64,000 nt of DNA from Perlucidibaca wandonensis (GTDB taxonomy: Bacteria > Pseudomonadota > Gammaproteobacteria > Pseudomonadales > Moraxellaceae), in assembly GCF_042677145.1 (NCBI RefSeq), contig NZ_JBHTIT010000001.1, forward strand, positions 372,001-436,000, in the 5' to 3' direction. Below the pieces are notes generated by a model. The model was given only the letters and a program-made list of their open reading frames with translations, did not search any database and was not told the origin of the DNA. This document shows, in pieces, positions 45,141 to 53,572 of the stretch. A program made the translations under genes and the position numbers. The stretch's first letter is position 1. The number at the start of each line of letters is the position of its first letter.

Positions 45141-46322
45141 TTAATCACGTCGATACATGGTGACGACACAGGCACCACCCAAGCCAAGGTTGTGTTGCAG
45201 GGCAACTTGCGCGCCACTGACCTGACGCTTTTCTGCCGTGCCACGCAACTGCCAAACTAGCTCTGTACATTGCGCTAAGCCGGTTGCACCGAGTGGATGA
45301 CCTTTTGAAAGTAAGCCGCCTGATGGATTCGTCACTACTTTGCCGCCATAGGTGTTGTCTTCGTCCCAAATAAACTTTTCTGCACCACCTTCTGGGCAGA
45401 GCCCAAGCGCCTCATAAGTTAGTAGTTCATTCGCCGTGAAGCAGTCATGTAGCTCCACAACGTCGATATCATCTGGGCCAATGCCTGACTCCTCATAGAC
45501 CTGTTTAGCAGCAGCTTGAGTCATGTCGTATCCGACCATTTTGATCATCGAACGCGGCTCAAAGCTGGAGGCATAGTCAGTTGTCATCGACTGTGCGGCA
45601 ATGTAGACCGGATTTTTGATGCCATGCTTTTTGGCAAAAGCCTCACTGCAAAGAATTGCGGCACCAGCACCACATGTGGGTGGGCAACATTGAAAGCGGG
45701 TTAACGGATCGAAGACTTCAGGTGAAGCCATAATCTCTTCTAGAGAGAGTACTTGTCCAAATAGTGCATAAGGGTTGTTGCTTGCGTGTTTACGTGCCTT
45801 TTCAGCGATCTTGCCGAAAGTCTCTTTTTTCGTGCCGTGCTGCCAGCGATATTCACGACCGGCACCGCCAAACATCTGCGCGGCGGGTGGTGCCGAGCTA
45901 AACCCTTGCAGGTCAAGCATGACTGGAACATGCAATCCCATAGGGTTTTCGCGATCGTTAAACATGGTGCCTAAAGCGCCTTTGCTCATTTTCTCAAAAC
46001 CTAGAGCCAACACGCATTCGGCTAAACCACCCTCGATAGCTTGGCGTGCTAAATACAGTGCGCTTGAGCCGGTAGAGCAGTTGTTATTCACGTTCACCAC
46101 AGGAATGCCGGTGAGGCCTAGCTCATACACCGAGCGCTGACCGCAAGTAGAGTCGCCATAGACATAGCCAACGAAGGCTTGTTCTACAGACTCATAGGGA
46201 ATGCCGGCGTCGGCTAGGGCTTTTCTGCCTGCTTCGGCGGCCATTTCATAATATTCAGGGCTAGAGCCGGGCTTGGTAAATTGGGTCATACCAACTCCGA
46301 TGACATTGACTCGTTGTTTCAT
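45141..46322 (-). CDS. SCP-x type thiolase / lipid-transfer protein
   Basis: The 393-residue protein has thiolase-fold hallmarks: VNNNCSTGSSALYLA (active Cys), VELHDCFTANE and LLSKGHPLGATGLAQ (His and Gly loop). It groups with sterol-carrier-protein-x thiolases, which cleave branched or ring-bearing 3-ketoacyl-CoA, though many are called lipid-transfer proteins. It starts three bases after the stop of the MFE-2-like gene, so both are co-translated: the MFE-2 would make the 3-ketoacyl-CoA and this enzyme would cleave it. Confidence 0.88.
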   Translation of the reverse strand: MKQRVNVIGVGMTQFTKPGSSPEYYEMAAEAGRKALADAGIPYESVEQAFVGYVYGDSTCGQRSVYELGLTGIPVVNVNNNCSTGSSALYLARQAIEGGLAECVLALGFEKMSKGALGTMFNDRENPMGLHVPVMLDLQGFSSAPPAAQMFGGAGREYRWQHGTKKETFGKIAEKARKHASNNPYALFGQVLSLEEIMASPEVFDPLTRFQCCPPTCGAGAAILCSEAFAKKHGIKNPVYIAAQSMTTDYASSFEPRSMIKMVGYDMTQAAAKQVYEESGIGPDDIDVVELHDCFTANELLTYEALGLCPEGGAEKFIWDEDNTYGGKVVTNPSGGLLSKGHPLGATGLAQCTELVWQLRGTAEKRQVSGAQVALQHNLGLGGACVVTMYRRD

Positions 46323-46325
46323 AAC

Positions 46326-49325
46326 TTATGCTCCTAAAGCGTTTAAGAATTTCATTTCGCGAGCCAAGAGTGCATCGCCATCGACGCGAACGTCCCCGCG
46401 CTGATACGCGTCTTGTAAGCCTTGCTCGCCAGAGCAGAGCGCTTGTAGCGTCGCATCGGATAATGTGATTTCAGCATCAGGATGCGCAGCAGAGCCAACT
46501 GTTACTTGTGCAGGACTGGCACTGAAATCGATGCACCATGTGCTGTCTATATCACTGAGCGAAAACTGGACAACTCCTTTTGCTGCAGTCGCAGGCTTGG
46601 CACTTAAGTGCGCGGCGATTTGCTCAAAAATAGCGGGAGCTTCTGATGATTTAGTTGCTGGTGCGGATGCTGCTGGATTAGCGCCTGTTGTATTTTTAGC
46701 TAAACGATCAGCTTTGGCTTGTGTGATCAGAGCAGGATCCATCTCCGATAGTACAGACAACTTATTTGACGCCATGACATTGCCATGAACTTTCATTTTG
46801 CCACCGAAGAATAACTTTTGAACTTCTGCTTGATCGCCAGAAAATAAGACTGGCGCATATTCTGCATCCATCTCAATAGTGACATCTGGCTTAGGTAGCA
46901 CCCCTTCACCAGCAATTGGCTTGGCACTTTTCAAGTCCAAGAACCAATTTGATTCAGGGGCATGAAAGCTAAATTGGAAGCTAGTTTTCACTTGCTCTGA
47001 GAGTTGTGGTTTCGAGGAAACAAAAGCTTTAATGCCTGCAAATACATCGGCTAAGACAAAAGCATTTTCTGCTTCGACGACGGCAGCAGCAGGCGTTGTG
47101 ACTTCTGCGCTAACTCGCGCTGTTTTTGCGGCATCTATAGCGGCCGGGTCCATGCCAGCTAGCGCCGATAGTTTATTTGATGCCATAACATTGCCATGCA
47201 CTTTCATCTTGCCACCGAAGTAGAGTTTTTGTACCTCTCCTTGGTCGCCGCCAAACAGCGTGTTGACGTGTTCATTATCCAGCTCAATGGTGACATCGGG
47301 TTTAGCGATTTCACCCGCTCCGACTTCACCCTGGCCATTTTTCAGATCGATAAACCAACTCGATTCAGGATTATGGAAGGTAAATTGGAACGTAGTTTTC
47401 ACTTCAGCTACAAGCTCGGGTTTGCTGGCAACAAAGTCTGCAATAGCGGCGAAGTAATCATCCACAATCACAGAATTTACTGCTTCTACAGATGCTGCAT
47501 CTGATGTGTGTGCTGCTTTTTTAGGTGCTGGAATTTCGGTATATAGCTCTATGACAGCGTTTTTAATAACAACTTCATTGCGTTCTTTAACCGAGGTTTC
47601 AAACACGATACGAGTGTCTGACTCTCGCCACATTTTGGTAATTAATGTTTCGCCTGGGTAGACACTTTTAGCGAAGCGAACCTTAATGCTTTTGAAATAG
47701 CGTGGGTCATTATTGCTAAAGGCTTTAATAACGTGCCGACCACAATAGCCATAGGTACACATGCCGTGAAGGATGGGCTTATCGAAGCCAAACGCTTTGG
47801 CAAATGCTGGGTCGGCGTGTAGCGGATTCCAGTCGCCGGAGAGGCGATACAGCAGCGTTTGATTGGCGTCGGTTTTCTCTTCAATAACAGCATCGGGCTC
47901 TCGGTTTGGAGGTGTGTTGACGTCTGCGCTTGGCCCACGATCACCACCCCAGCCACCAGCACCACGCACAAATGAGGTCATTTCGTTATAAGCAATTTCC
48001 TCACCGCTTTCATCGAGGGTGTGCACAGCAAAAGTGACCACAGCGTGTGGATCTTTATCCCAGGCCTCTTTAAATTTAAAGATGTGCTTGAGCTTTGCAT
48101 TCGTCGGTAATGGACGTTTGATTTCAGTGTATTGCTCACCATGCAGGATGCGATCAAAACCATAATTTTGGCCGGGTAACTTCAAGCCACCTGCTTTAGC
48201 TGCCTGTAGCATGGCGTTGGATTGTGGCATCACGCCGTAAGTTGGAAGTACAGCAAAGTCGCTACCCATCTCATAGACATAATTTAGTTCAGCTTTGTCT
48301 AGTGGGTCACGCGCAGCGCCAATACCGAGGGCATACAGAGCTACATCGCGCTCGTCATAGCTATTTTCCAACACCAACTCGCATTTTACTGCTTCATCTA
48401 GATCAATAAATTCGTTGCCACCTAAGCGTGGGTTATTGATGTTATGCAGGATGGGCGCGAAAGAGTCGTTGACGGTAGCGGGGTGGCCAGCGTTGGTAAA
48501 GTCGCCAATGGTGTTCCATTTATTCGCCACATCATCGACGCTAAAGTTTTTCCCCAGTGGGAATGATTGCCCCTGTGTACGCTCCCAGCGAAGTTGCGAA
48601 ATATAGCCAGCGCCAACTTCAAATATTCCCTTGGTTTGCTCGCAATCTTCATGGCATAGCCATGCTACTAATGGACTGACATGCTCGGGCTTGAGATTAG
48701 CTAGCAGTTCCGGCGGCATGATCGTTTCGGTGAGACGTGAGGCGGCGATTGGCGCAATGGTATTGACTTGAATTCCTTTGCTACGCCCTTCTTCAGCTAG
48801 GCAGTTCGCCAGTCCAGCAAGGCCGAGCTTCGCCGCACAATAGTTGGCTTGGCCGAAGTTGCCATAAAGGCCAGCGGCTGAAGTAGTCATGATGATACGG
48901 CCATAACCTTTATCGCGCATGATCGGCCACGCGGCGTGTGACACACTCATTGAGCCAGTTAAGTGCACTTTGAGGATCAGGTCCCAGTCGGCCTGAGTCA
49001 TTTTATGAAAGCTAACATCTCGCAAAATGCCGGCGTTGTTGATAACAATATCTACTGTACCAAAGGCGTCTAGTGCGGTTTGCACAATACGCTCTCCATG
49101 TTCTACGGAGTCGTAGTTAGCCACTGCCTCGCCACCAGCGGCGATAATTTCAGCGACTACCGCATCGGCAGCAGTGGAAGACTTGCCATCGCCGTGTGCG
49201 CCGCCACCTAGATCGTTAACAACTACTTTGGCCCCTAGTGAGCCAAGAAGAAGTGCGTGTGATCGGCCTAAGCCATTGCCTGCACCGGTGACAATCGCCA
49301 CGCGTTGATCAAATCGTAATGCCAT
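46326..49325 (-). CDS. MFE-2-like fusion: 3-hydroxyacyl-CoA dehydrogenase, enoyl-CoA hydratase 2 and three SCP2 domains
   Basis: The 999-residue protein resembles peroxisomal multifunctional enzyme 2 (17-beta-HSD type 4). Residues about 5-300 form an SDR domain (TGAGNGLGRSHALLLG; catalytic Ser, Tyr and Lys in TSAAGLYGNFGQANYCAAK). A MaoC/hydratase-2 domain follows, with YRLSGDWNPLHADP near 495-505 and LHGMCTYGY. Three sterol-carrier (SCP2) domains come at about 615-735, 755-870 and 895-999; the first two share GGKMKVHGNVMASNKLS. Known MFE-2 proteins have at most one SCP2 domain. ATG 49325 with GAGG upstream is chosen over 49370. It is divergent from a TetR gene. Confidence 0.9.
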   Translation of the reverse strand: MALRFDQRVAIVTGAGNGLGRSHALLLGSLGAKVVVNDLGGGAHGDGKSSTAADAVVAEIIAAGGEAVANYDSVEHGERIVQTALDAFGTVDIVINNAGILRDVSFHKMTQADWDLILKVHLTGSMSVSHAAWPIMRDKGYGRIIMTTSAAGLYGNFGQANYCAAKLGLAGLANCLAEEGRSKGIQVNTIAPIAASRLTETIMPPELLANLKPEHVSPLVAWLCHEDCEQTKGIFEVGAGYISQLRWERTQGQSFPLGKNFSVDDVANKWNTIGDFTNAGHPATVNDSFAPILHNINNPRLGGNEFIDLDEAVKCELVLENSYDERDVALYALGIGAARDPLDKAELNYVYEMGSDFAVLPTYGVMPQSNAMLQAAKAGGLKLPGQNYGFDRILHGEQYTEIKRPLPTNAKLKHIFKFKEAWDKDPHAVVTFAVHTLDESGEEIAYNEMTSFVRGAGGWGGDRGPSADVNTPPNREPDAVIEEKTDANQTLLYRLSGDWNPLHADPAFAKAFGFDKPILHGMCTYGYCGRHVIKAFSNNDPRYFKSIKVRFAKSVYPGETLITKMWRESDTRIVFETSVKERNEVVIKNAVIELYTEIPAPKKAAHTSDAASVEAVNSVIVDDYFAAIADFVASKPELVAEVKTTFQFTFHNPESSWFIDLKNGQGEVGAGEIAKPDVTIELDNEHVNTLFGGDQGEVQKLYFGGKMKVHGNVMASNKLSALAGMDPAAIDAAKTARVSAEVTTPAAAVVEAENAFVLADVFAGIKAFVSSKPQLSEQVKTSFQFSFHAPESNWFLDLKSAKPIAGEGVLPKPDVTIEMDAEYAPVLFSGDQAEVQKLFFGGKMKVHGNVMASNKLSVLSEMDPALITQAKADRLAKNTTGANPAASAPATKSSEAPAIFEQIAAHLSAKPATAAKGVVQFSLSDIDSTWCIDFSASPAQVTVGSAAHPDAEITLSDATLQALCSGEQGLQDAYQRGDVRVDGDALLAREMKFLNALGA

Positions 49326-49414
49326 GAAGTGGGCCTCGCTGATAATATTTACAATATGTTCGTTCAACATGTATTATTTATAGGTCACGACGCGCCAATC
49401 TGTCAATAAAATTA

Positions 49415-49428
49415 TGACTGATCAGTCA
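49415..49428 (+). promoter_or_regulatory. 14-bp palindrome between the MFE-2 and TetR genes
   Basis: TGACTGATCAGTCA is a perfect palindrome in the 147-base divergent spacer, a typical TetR operator position. A TGTCAATAAA half-site like those at 51990 and 57271 lies just before it at 49401-49410. Confidence 0.65.
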
Positions 49429-49472
49429 GATGTATGATTAGCTTTCGAAGAAAACTGAATTGGAGAGGCCGC

Positions 49473-50156
49473 ATGGCGTCAAAGGCACCTGAGAAGCCCA
49501 GTCGTCGCACGCAAGTTGAGCGCAGCCATGCCATGCGTGAGCGCTTAATCAGTGCCACCATCTGTTGTTTAGATCGTGATGGCTACGCAGGCACCACCTT
49601 CAAATCCATTGTGACTGAAGCAGATGTGTCATTGGGTGCGCCATTGCATCATTTCGCCACCAAGGCTGCACTCATGGAAGCAGCTGCTACGCGTCTCATT
49701 CAACGGCTATATATCGAATTGGGTAAAGCATTTAGCGGCCTTGCATCATCAGATAACCGTTTGACTGAAATGATTCAAATTGGCTGGAGCACATTATTTA
49801 ATCAGCAGGAAACCATTGCGTTGTTGGAGCTGACGCTTGCTAGTCGCCGCGATACTGAGTTGGCCGAGGTGATGCGAAAGCTTGGGCTCGCAGGCTTTGA
49901 CATGCTGGACAATGCAGCCAAACATTACTTTGTGAGTAGAAGTAGTGAAGATCCAGTGAGTGATTACTTTGTTTTGACGCACTGGCTGATCCGTGGCATG
50001 ACAATCGATCAACACCTGCTGAGCAGTTCTGCTGCGCCTGATCATTATTTAAGGCTGTGGTCAGGCTTATTGCAGGGAAAGGTCGCAGTTAAGCCTGAAG
50101 TAGTTGCGGCTCCACCTAAGCCAAAGCGATGGCCTAGTGATAAGCCATCACCCTAG
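49473..50156 (+). CDS. TetR-family regulator divergent from the MFE-2 operon
   Basis: The 227-residue protein has a TetR helix-turn-helix (ISATICCLDRDGYAGTTFKSIVTEADVSLGAPLHHFATKAAL) around residues 28-70 and a Pro/Lys-rich tail (PPKPKRWPSDKPSP). ATG 49473 follows GGAGAGG and is preferred over the frame start at 49434, which lies close to the operator. It probably binds the TGACTGATCAGTCA palindrome and represses itself and the MFE-2/thiolase operon until an acyl-CoA or related ligand appears (inference). Confidence 0.85.
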   Translation: MASKAPEKPSRRTQVERSHAMRERLISATICCLDRDGYAGTTFKSIVTEADVSLGAPLHHFATKAALMEAAATRLIQRLYIELGKAFSGLASSDNRLTEMIQIGWSTLFNQQETIALLELTLASRRDTELAEVMRKLGLAGFDMLDNAAKHYFVSRSSEDPVSDYFVLTHWLIRGMTIDQHLLSSSAAPDHYLRLWSGLLQGKVAVKPEVVAAPPKPKRWPSDKPSP

Positions 50157-50195
50157 CAGGCTGAGATGCGATAACTCGTAACTTGCAAATCTTAG

Positions 50196-51089
50196 TTATT
50201 GCAAAGTGGGAGATGCATAGATGTCGCTTAGGAGCCCTTGCGAGCCAAAAAGGTTCTCCCGCCACTGCTGCTCTAATGATCGTGTGTCATCTTGAGTGGG
50301 ATGGAAGTTTCTTTTGAAGAAGTCTGGTAGTCGTCGAGGTACATGCTTTAAAAGACCATGCCTACCAAGCAACATCGCAGCCCCTTTCAAGTGCGATTTG
50401 ATATGTCGCTTTTGTAACTGATTGTCATGGGCCAAAATGGCCACCAAGCTCCCTATCAGGACGGGTACTAATGCCGCAGCAACTAGTGGTCCAGCTTGTA
50501 ACTTTAAGCGCCAGCTATTGCTAACTCGCGTATATACATCGTAAGCCACGGATTTATGCTCTAGTTCTTCAAGCGCATGCCAAGTCCAAAGCTTTAATGA
50601 TTCAGGCTCACAGGCCTCACGGAACTTACTATCCTGTAAAAATGACTCGGCAAAAATAGCGGTAAAGTGTTCCATGAAGATGGTGCAAGCTAGTTGTTGT
50701 TCTGGCGAGAATCGTTCTAGTAAGTAAAGACCCATTTTTACGCCTTTATCGACGAAGTCGACGCGAATACCTTTCTCGCTAAAAATCGCATTCAGACGGT
50801 CATGCTCACGACCATGTAAGGCTTCTTGACCAATGAAGCCTGAAACTTGGGCTTTGAGCTCGGAGTCAGTGATTTGCTCTCGAAAGTGACGTACAGATTC
50901 GACAAAAAAACGTTCACCGGGTGGGAATGATCCCGAAAGCACGGCAATAAAACTGGATGCAAAGGCATTATTGGCTATGGGGTAGCGATGTGAGTTGTAG
51001 TAATCATGGGAAAATTTAATATTGCGAGGTGGGATGCCTACGCTGGCACCAGCTAAACCTGATGACTTGATGTTGGTGGATGATTCCAT
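50196..51089 (-). CDS. PF10118-family protein with diiron ferritin-like signature, paralogue 3
   Basis: The 297-residue protein repeats the pattern of the genes at 24232 and 39632: GERFFVES (Glu), GQEALHGREH (ExxH), FMEHFTA (Glu) and EELEHK (ExxH). A hydrophobic stretch (LVAAALVPVLIGSLVAIL) follows. ATG 51089 has GAGG seven bases upstream; the ATG at 51101 is less likely. It converges on the TetR gene. Its upstream region holds only a half of the TTGGT operator (CTGGTTGGTCAC near 51138), so it may be regulated differently. Confidence 0.8.
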   Translation of the reverse strand: MESSTNIKSSGLAGASVGIPPRNIKFSHDYYNSHRYPIANNAFASSFIAVLSGSFPPGERFFVESVRHFREQITDSELKAQVSGFIGQEALHGREHDRLNAIFSEKGIRVDFVDKGVKMGLYLLERFSPEQQLACTIFMEHFTAIFAESFLQDSKFREACEPESLKLWTWHALEELEHKSVAYDVYTRVSNSWRLKLQAGPLVAAALVPVLIGSLVAILAHDNQLQKRHIKSHLKGAAMLLGRHGLLKHVPRRLPDFFKRNFHPTQDDTRSLEQQWRENLFGSQGLLSDIYASPTLQ

Positions 51090-51194
51090 AGTATACCTCA
51101 TGTGACATTTTGTAATGTTCCATTTAATGTGTCATGACTGGTTGGTCACGGTCAAGCAGTCAATAGATAATTTTTGTTGCGAGCTGTTGGCAAG

Positions 51195-51935
51195 TGTAGT
51201 GGTCAACTAATCTCGGACACAGTTTTAAGTTTTTTTTCCGCTACTGTCGGTGCCAAACCAGCATTAAACTGGTGCGGCCTGACCCAGGTGTAACGCTCCA
51301 CCAAGTAACTCACATCTTGCATCGCTTCTCGCCGAGTCATTTAGCCAACACTCGGCACTCATTCAGTTTTCAAGCTTCTAAACAACCACTCCATTGGCGC
51401 ATTGTCCCTGCAATCTCCACGGCGACCCATGCTTTGCTGAATTCGATAGCGCCATAGGCGCTGACGGAACCGGCGACTGTCATATTGGCTACCTTGGTCC
51501 GAGTGAAGCATCACACCCTCACTGCTCAACGGCCATGTCCAGCGCCTTAGTCACTAGGTCAGCATCGAGATGCTCGGGGAGCGTCCAGCCAACACCGCCG
51601 CTAAGTAGCACCAATGCCCCTTGCTCCCACAGATACGTGATATCGCCACACCGGACCTGATTAGGCGCCGAGACAGCAAACTCGCAATTCAGCATGTTCG
51701 GTATATCTGATCGTTCAACAGTCGCCTGTATATAGGCATGCTTGCCAGGTTGTATGCTGATTAGACCTGACTCTTCCATTAGTCTAGCCACTTTAAAACG
51801 ACCTATGGCAATGCCATGTTGCTGCCACATCATGTCACAGACGCTGCGGCTACCTGCTGAGCTTCGGCTCTGTATGAACAGCTCATTCTCACGCTTGCGA
51901 AGCAGTAACCGCTTCAGTACCTATCAGAGCGCTTG
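51195..51935 (-). pseudogene. Decayed IS3-family orfB, second copy
   Basis: On the minus strand the frame MWQQHGIAIGRFKVARLMEE (51833 downwards) continues with QPGKHAYIQAT and CGDITYLWEQG to LDMAVEQ at 51519. It then breaks into pieces up to the end GTGTCCGAGATTAGTTGACC at about 51197-51220. It is the same IS as at 33205-33808. orfA and the other end are missing. Confidence 0.75.
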
Positions 51936-51989
51936 CAGCTGATGCAGATGCTAGTCAGCACCTCTGTGAAGCAGGATTTCTATGATGTT

Positions 51990-52027
51990 TGTCAATAAAT
52001 ATCCCACATATGTCAATAGATGATCCC
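51990..52027 (+). promoter_or_regulatory. Two 21-bp-spaced direct repeats before alkane module 2
   Basis: TGTCAATAAATATCCC (51990-52005) and TGTCAATAGATGATCCC (52011-52027) are direct repeats with starts 21 bp apart, in the same orientation as those at 19765. They lie about 115 bases before the solute-binding protein gene and are a probable AraC operator. Confidence 0.75.
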
Positions 52028-52141
52028 TCTATCGTCGGATTGACTGGCTAGGATAGGTATCTGTTGGATATCGAAGCCGATGCCATCAATTTAATTGCTT
52101 GTATTAAATGTAAGGCTTCAATAATAAAAAGGAAAAAGCAC

Positions 52142-53173
52142 ATGAACAAACTGATTCTTCCTGCATTTTTAGTCGCAGCCTCGGTGGCGCCATTCGCGCA
52201 GGCAAACCAAACACTTTGTGTCTATGACTTACTGGGTAGTGCTGGCGATATGGTCAATATCGCTAAAGACTACTCATTAGCAGCGCAATCCATGGGCGCT
52301 AAAATATCAATCAAGGCATACACCGATGAGCGTGTAGCCACCGAAGATTTGAAGGCTGGAGAGTGTGATGCGGTGATGGCAACCGGATTTCGTACTCGCC
52401 AATTTAACCCAACAGCCGCTGCATTAGACTCGTTAGGTGTGTCGACCATTATTCGTAATGGCAAAGTCGATATGCCGGCGAGCTATGAAACAGTGCGGAA
52501 AACCATTCAAACATTTTCATCACCTGCTGCTAGTAAGTTGATGGTCAATGGTCGATATGAGGTCGCTGGCATTATTCCGTTTGGTACTGCGTATCCTGTG
52601 GTTAATGATCGCAAAATTAATACAGTTGAAGCATTAGCAGGTAAGCGAATTGCCTCGTTTGATTACGATAAAGCGCAGGCCATTATGATTCAGAAAATTG
52701 GCGCGCAACCGGTTTCAGCTGATATTACTAACTTTGCCGGCAAGTTTAATAATGGCTCTGTGGACTTCATTGCTGCTCCGGCCATGGCTTATCGTCCACT
52801 AGAGCTATATCGCGGTATTGGTACTAAAGGTGCTATTCAACGCTTCCCAATTCTTATTTTGACTTATCAAATCATTATCAACGAGACGAAGTTTCCTGAG
52901 GGCTTTGGTTTGAAGTCGCGCCAGTACTGGCTTGGTCAATTTAATCGTGCGATGACACTCGTGAATAAGGCGGAGAAAGATATTCCGGCATCAACTTGGG
53001 GTGATTTAACCCCCGAGAATATGGTCAAGTACACCATCATGCTGCGTGATTCACGCATAGCTATTGCCGAACAGGGCGTCTATGACAAGCCTGGTTTGAA
53101 GATTATCAAACGTGTTCGCTGCAGCATCAGCTCGGCTGACTCAGAGTGCAGCGCAAATACTGAAAACTGGTAG
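52142..53173 (+). CDS. Exported putative solute-binding protein
   Basis: The 343-residue protein starts with a signal peptide (MNKLILPAFLVAASVAPFAQA) and folds like a periplasmic binding protein (AKDYSLAAQSMGAKISIKAY; GECDAVMATGFRTRQFN; GKRIASFDYDKAQ). It resembles proteins annotated as putative solute-binding or AdeT/DUF6091 type; that name is from memory and tentative. ATG 52142 with AAGGA is chosen over 52064. It lies 22 bases before the ferredoxin gene in the CYP153 operon, so it may bind an alkane-related compound in the periplasm. No ABC or TRAP membrane partner is nearby. Confidence 0.7.
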   Translation: MNKLILPAFLVAASVAPFAQANQTLCVYDLLGSAGDMVNIAKDYSLAAQSMGAKISIKAYTDERVATEDLKAGECDAVMATGFRTRQFNPTAAALDSLGVSTIIRNGKVDMPASYETVRKTIQTFSSPAASKLMVNGRYEVAGIIPFGTAYPVVNDRKINTVEALAGKRIASFDYDKAQAIMIQKIGAQPVSADITNFAGKFNNGSVDFIAAPAMAYRPLELYRGIGTKGAIQRFPILILTYQIIINETKFPEGFGLKSRQYWLGQFNRAMTLVNKAEKDIPASTWGDLTPENMVKYTIMLRDSRIAIAEQGVYDKPGLKIIKRVRCSISSADSECSANTENW

Positions 53174-53195
53174 TTGATAGATCGGAGATAGAGCT

Positions 53196-53516
53196 ATGAG
53201 CAACATTACATTTATTGAACATGATGGCACAGAGCATGTGGTGGAGATTGAGGAAGGAAAATCATTAATGCAGATCGCTATGGACAATGGCGTACCGGGT
53301 ATTGATGCCGATTGTGGAGGTGCCTGCGCTTGTGGCACATGCCATGTCATTGTTGAGAAAAGTTGGATGGATGGAACTGGGAGTGCGTCTGCTGAAGAAC
53401 TGCAGATGCTAGATATGACACCAGAAAAAGCCGACACATCGCGGCTTTCTTGTCAGATTAAGATGTCAGACGCTATGGCTGGCATGGTGCTGCATCTTCC
53501 TGAGTTCCAAATGTAA
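53196..53516 (+). CDS. [2Fe-2S] ferredoxin for CYP153 (module 2)
   Basis: This 106-residue ferredoxin is a close paralogue of that at 19865, with the cluster motif DCGGACACGTC and the fourth Cys in RLSCQI. Both end in LPEFQM. It carries electrons from the reductase encoded downstream to the P450. A GGAGATAGAGCT sequence precedes ATG 53196. Spacing to the CYP153 start is 56 bases. Confidence 0.93.
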   Translation: MSNITFIEHDGTEHVVEIEEGKSLMQIAMDNGVPGIDADCGGACACGTCHVIVEKSWMDGTGSASAEELQMLDMTPEKADTSRLSCQIKMSDAMAGMVLHLPEFQM

Positions 53517-53572
53517 GTCGTCGAGTAAGTAGATTTTATGCCTGCTTCGTATCTGCGTATTAGGAGATTTAT

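Noticed and set aside
45129..45144. TAAAAATTAATTTTTA palindrome at the end of the thiolase gene
   Set aside because: It is all A/T, has no GC stem and overlaps the stop codon, so neither terminator nor operator can be supported.
51102..51170. Fifth TTGGT-N6-ACCAA site before the third PF10118 gene
   Set aside because: Only a half-site (CTGGTTGGTCAC) is present; the second arm is missing.
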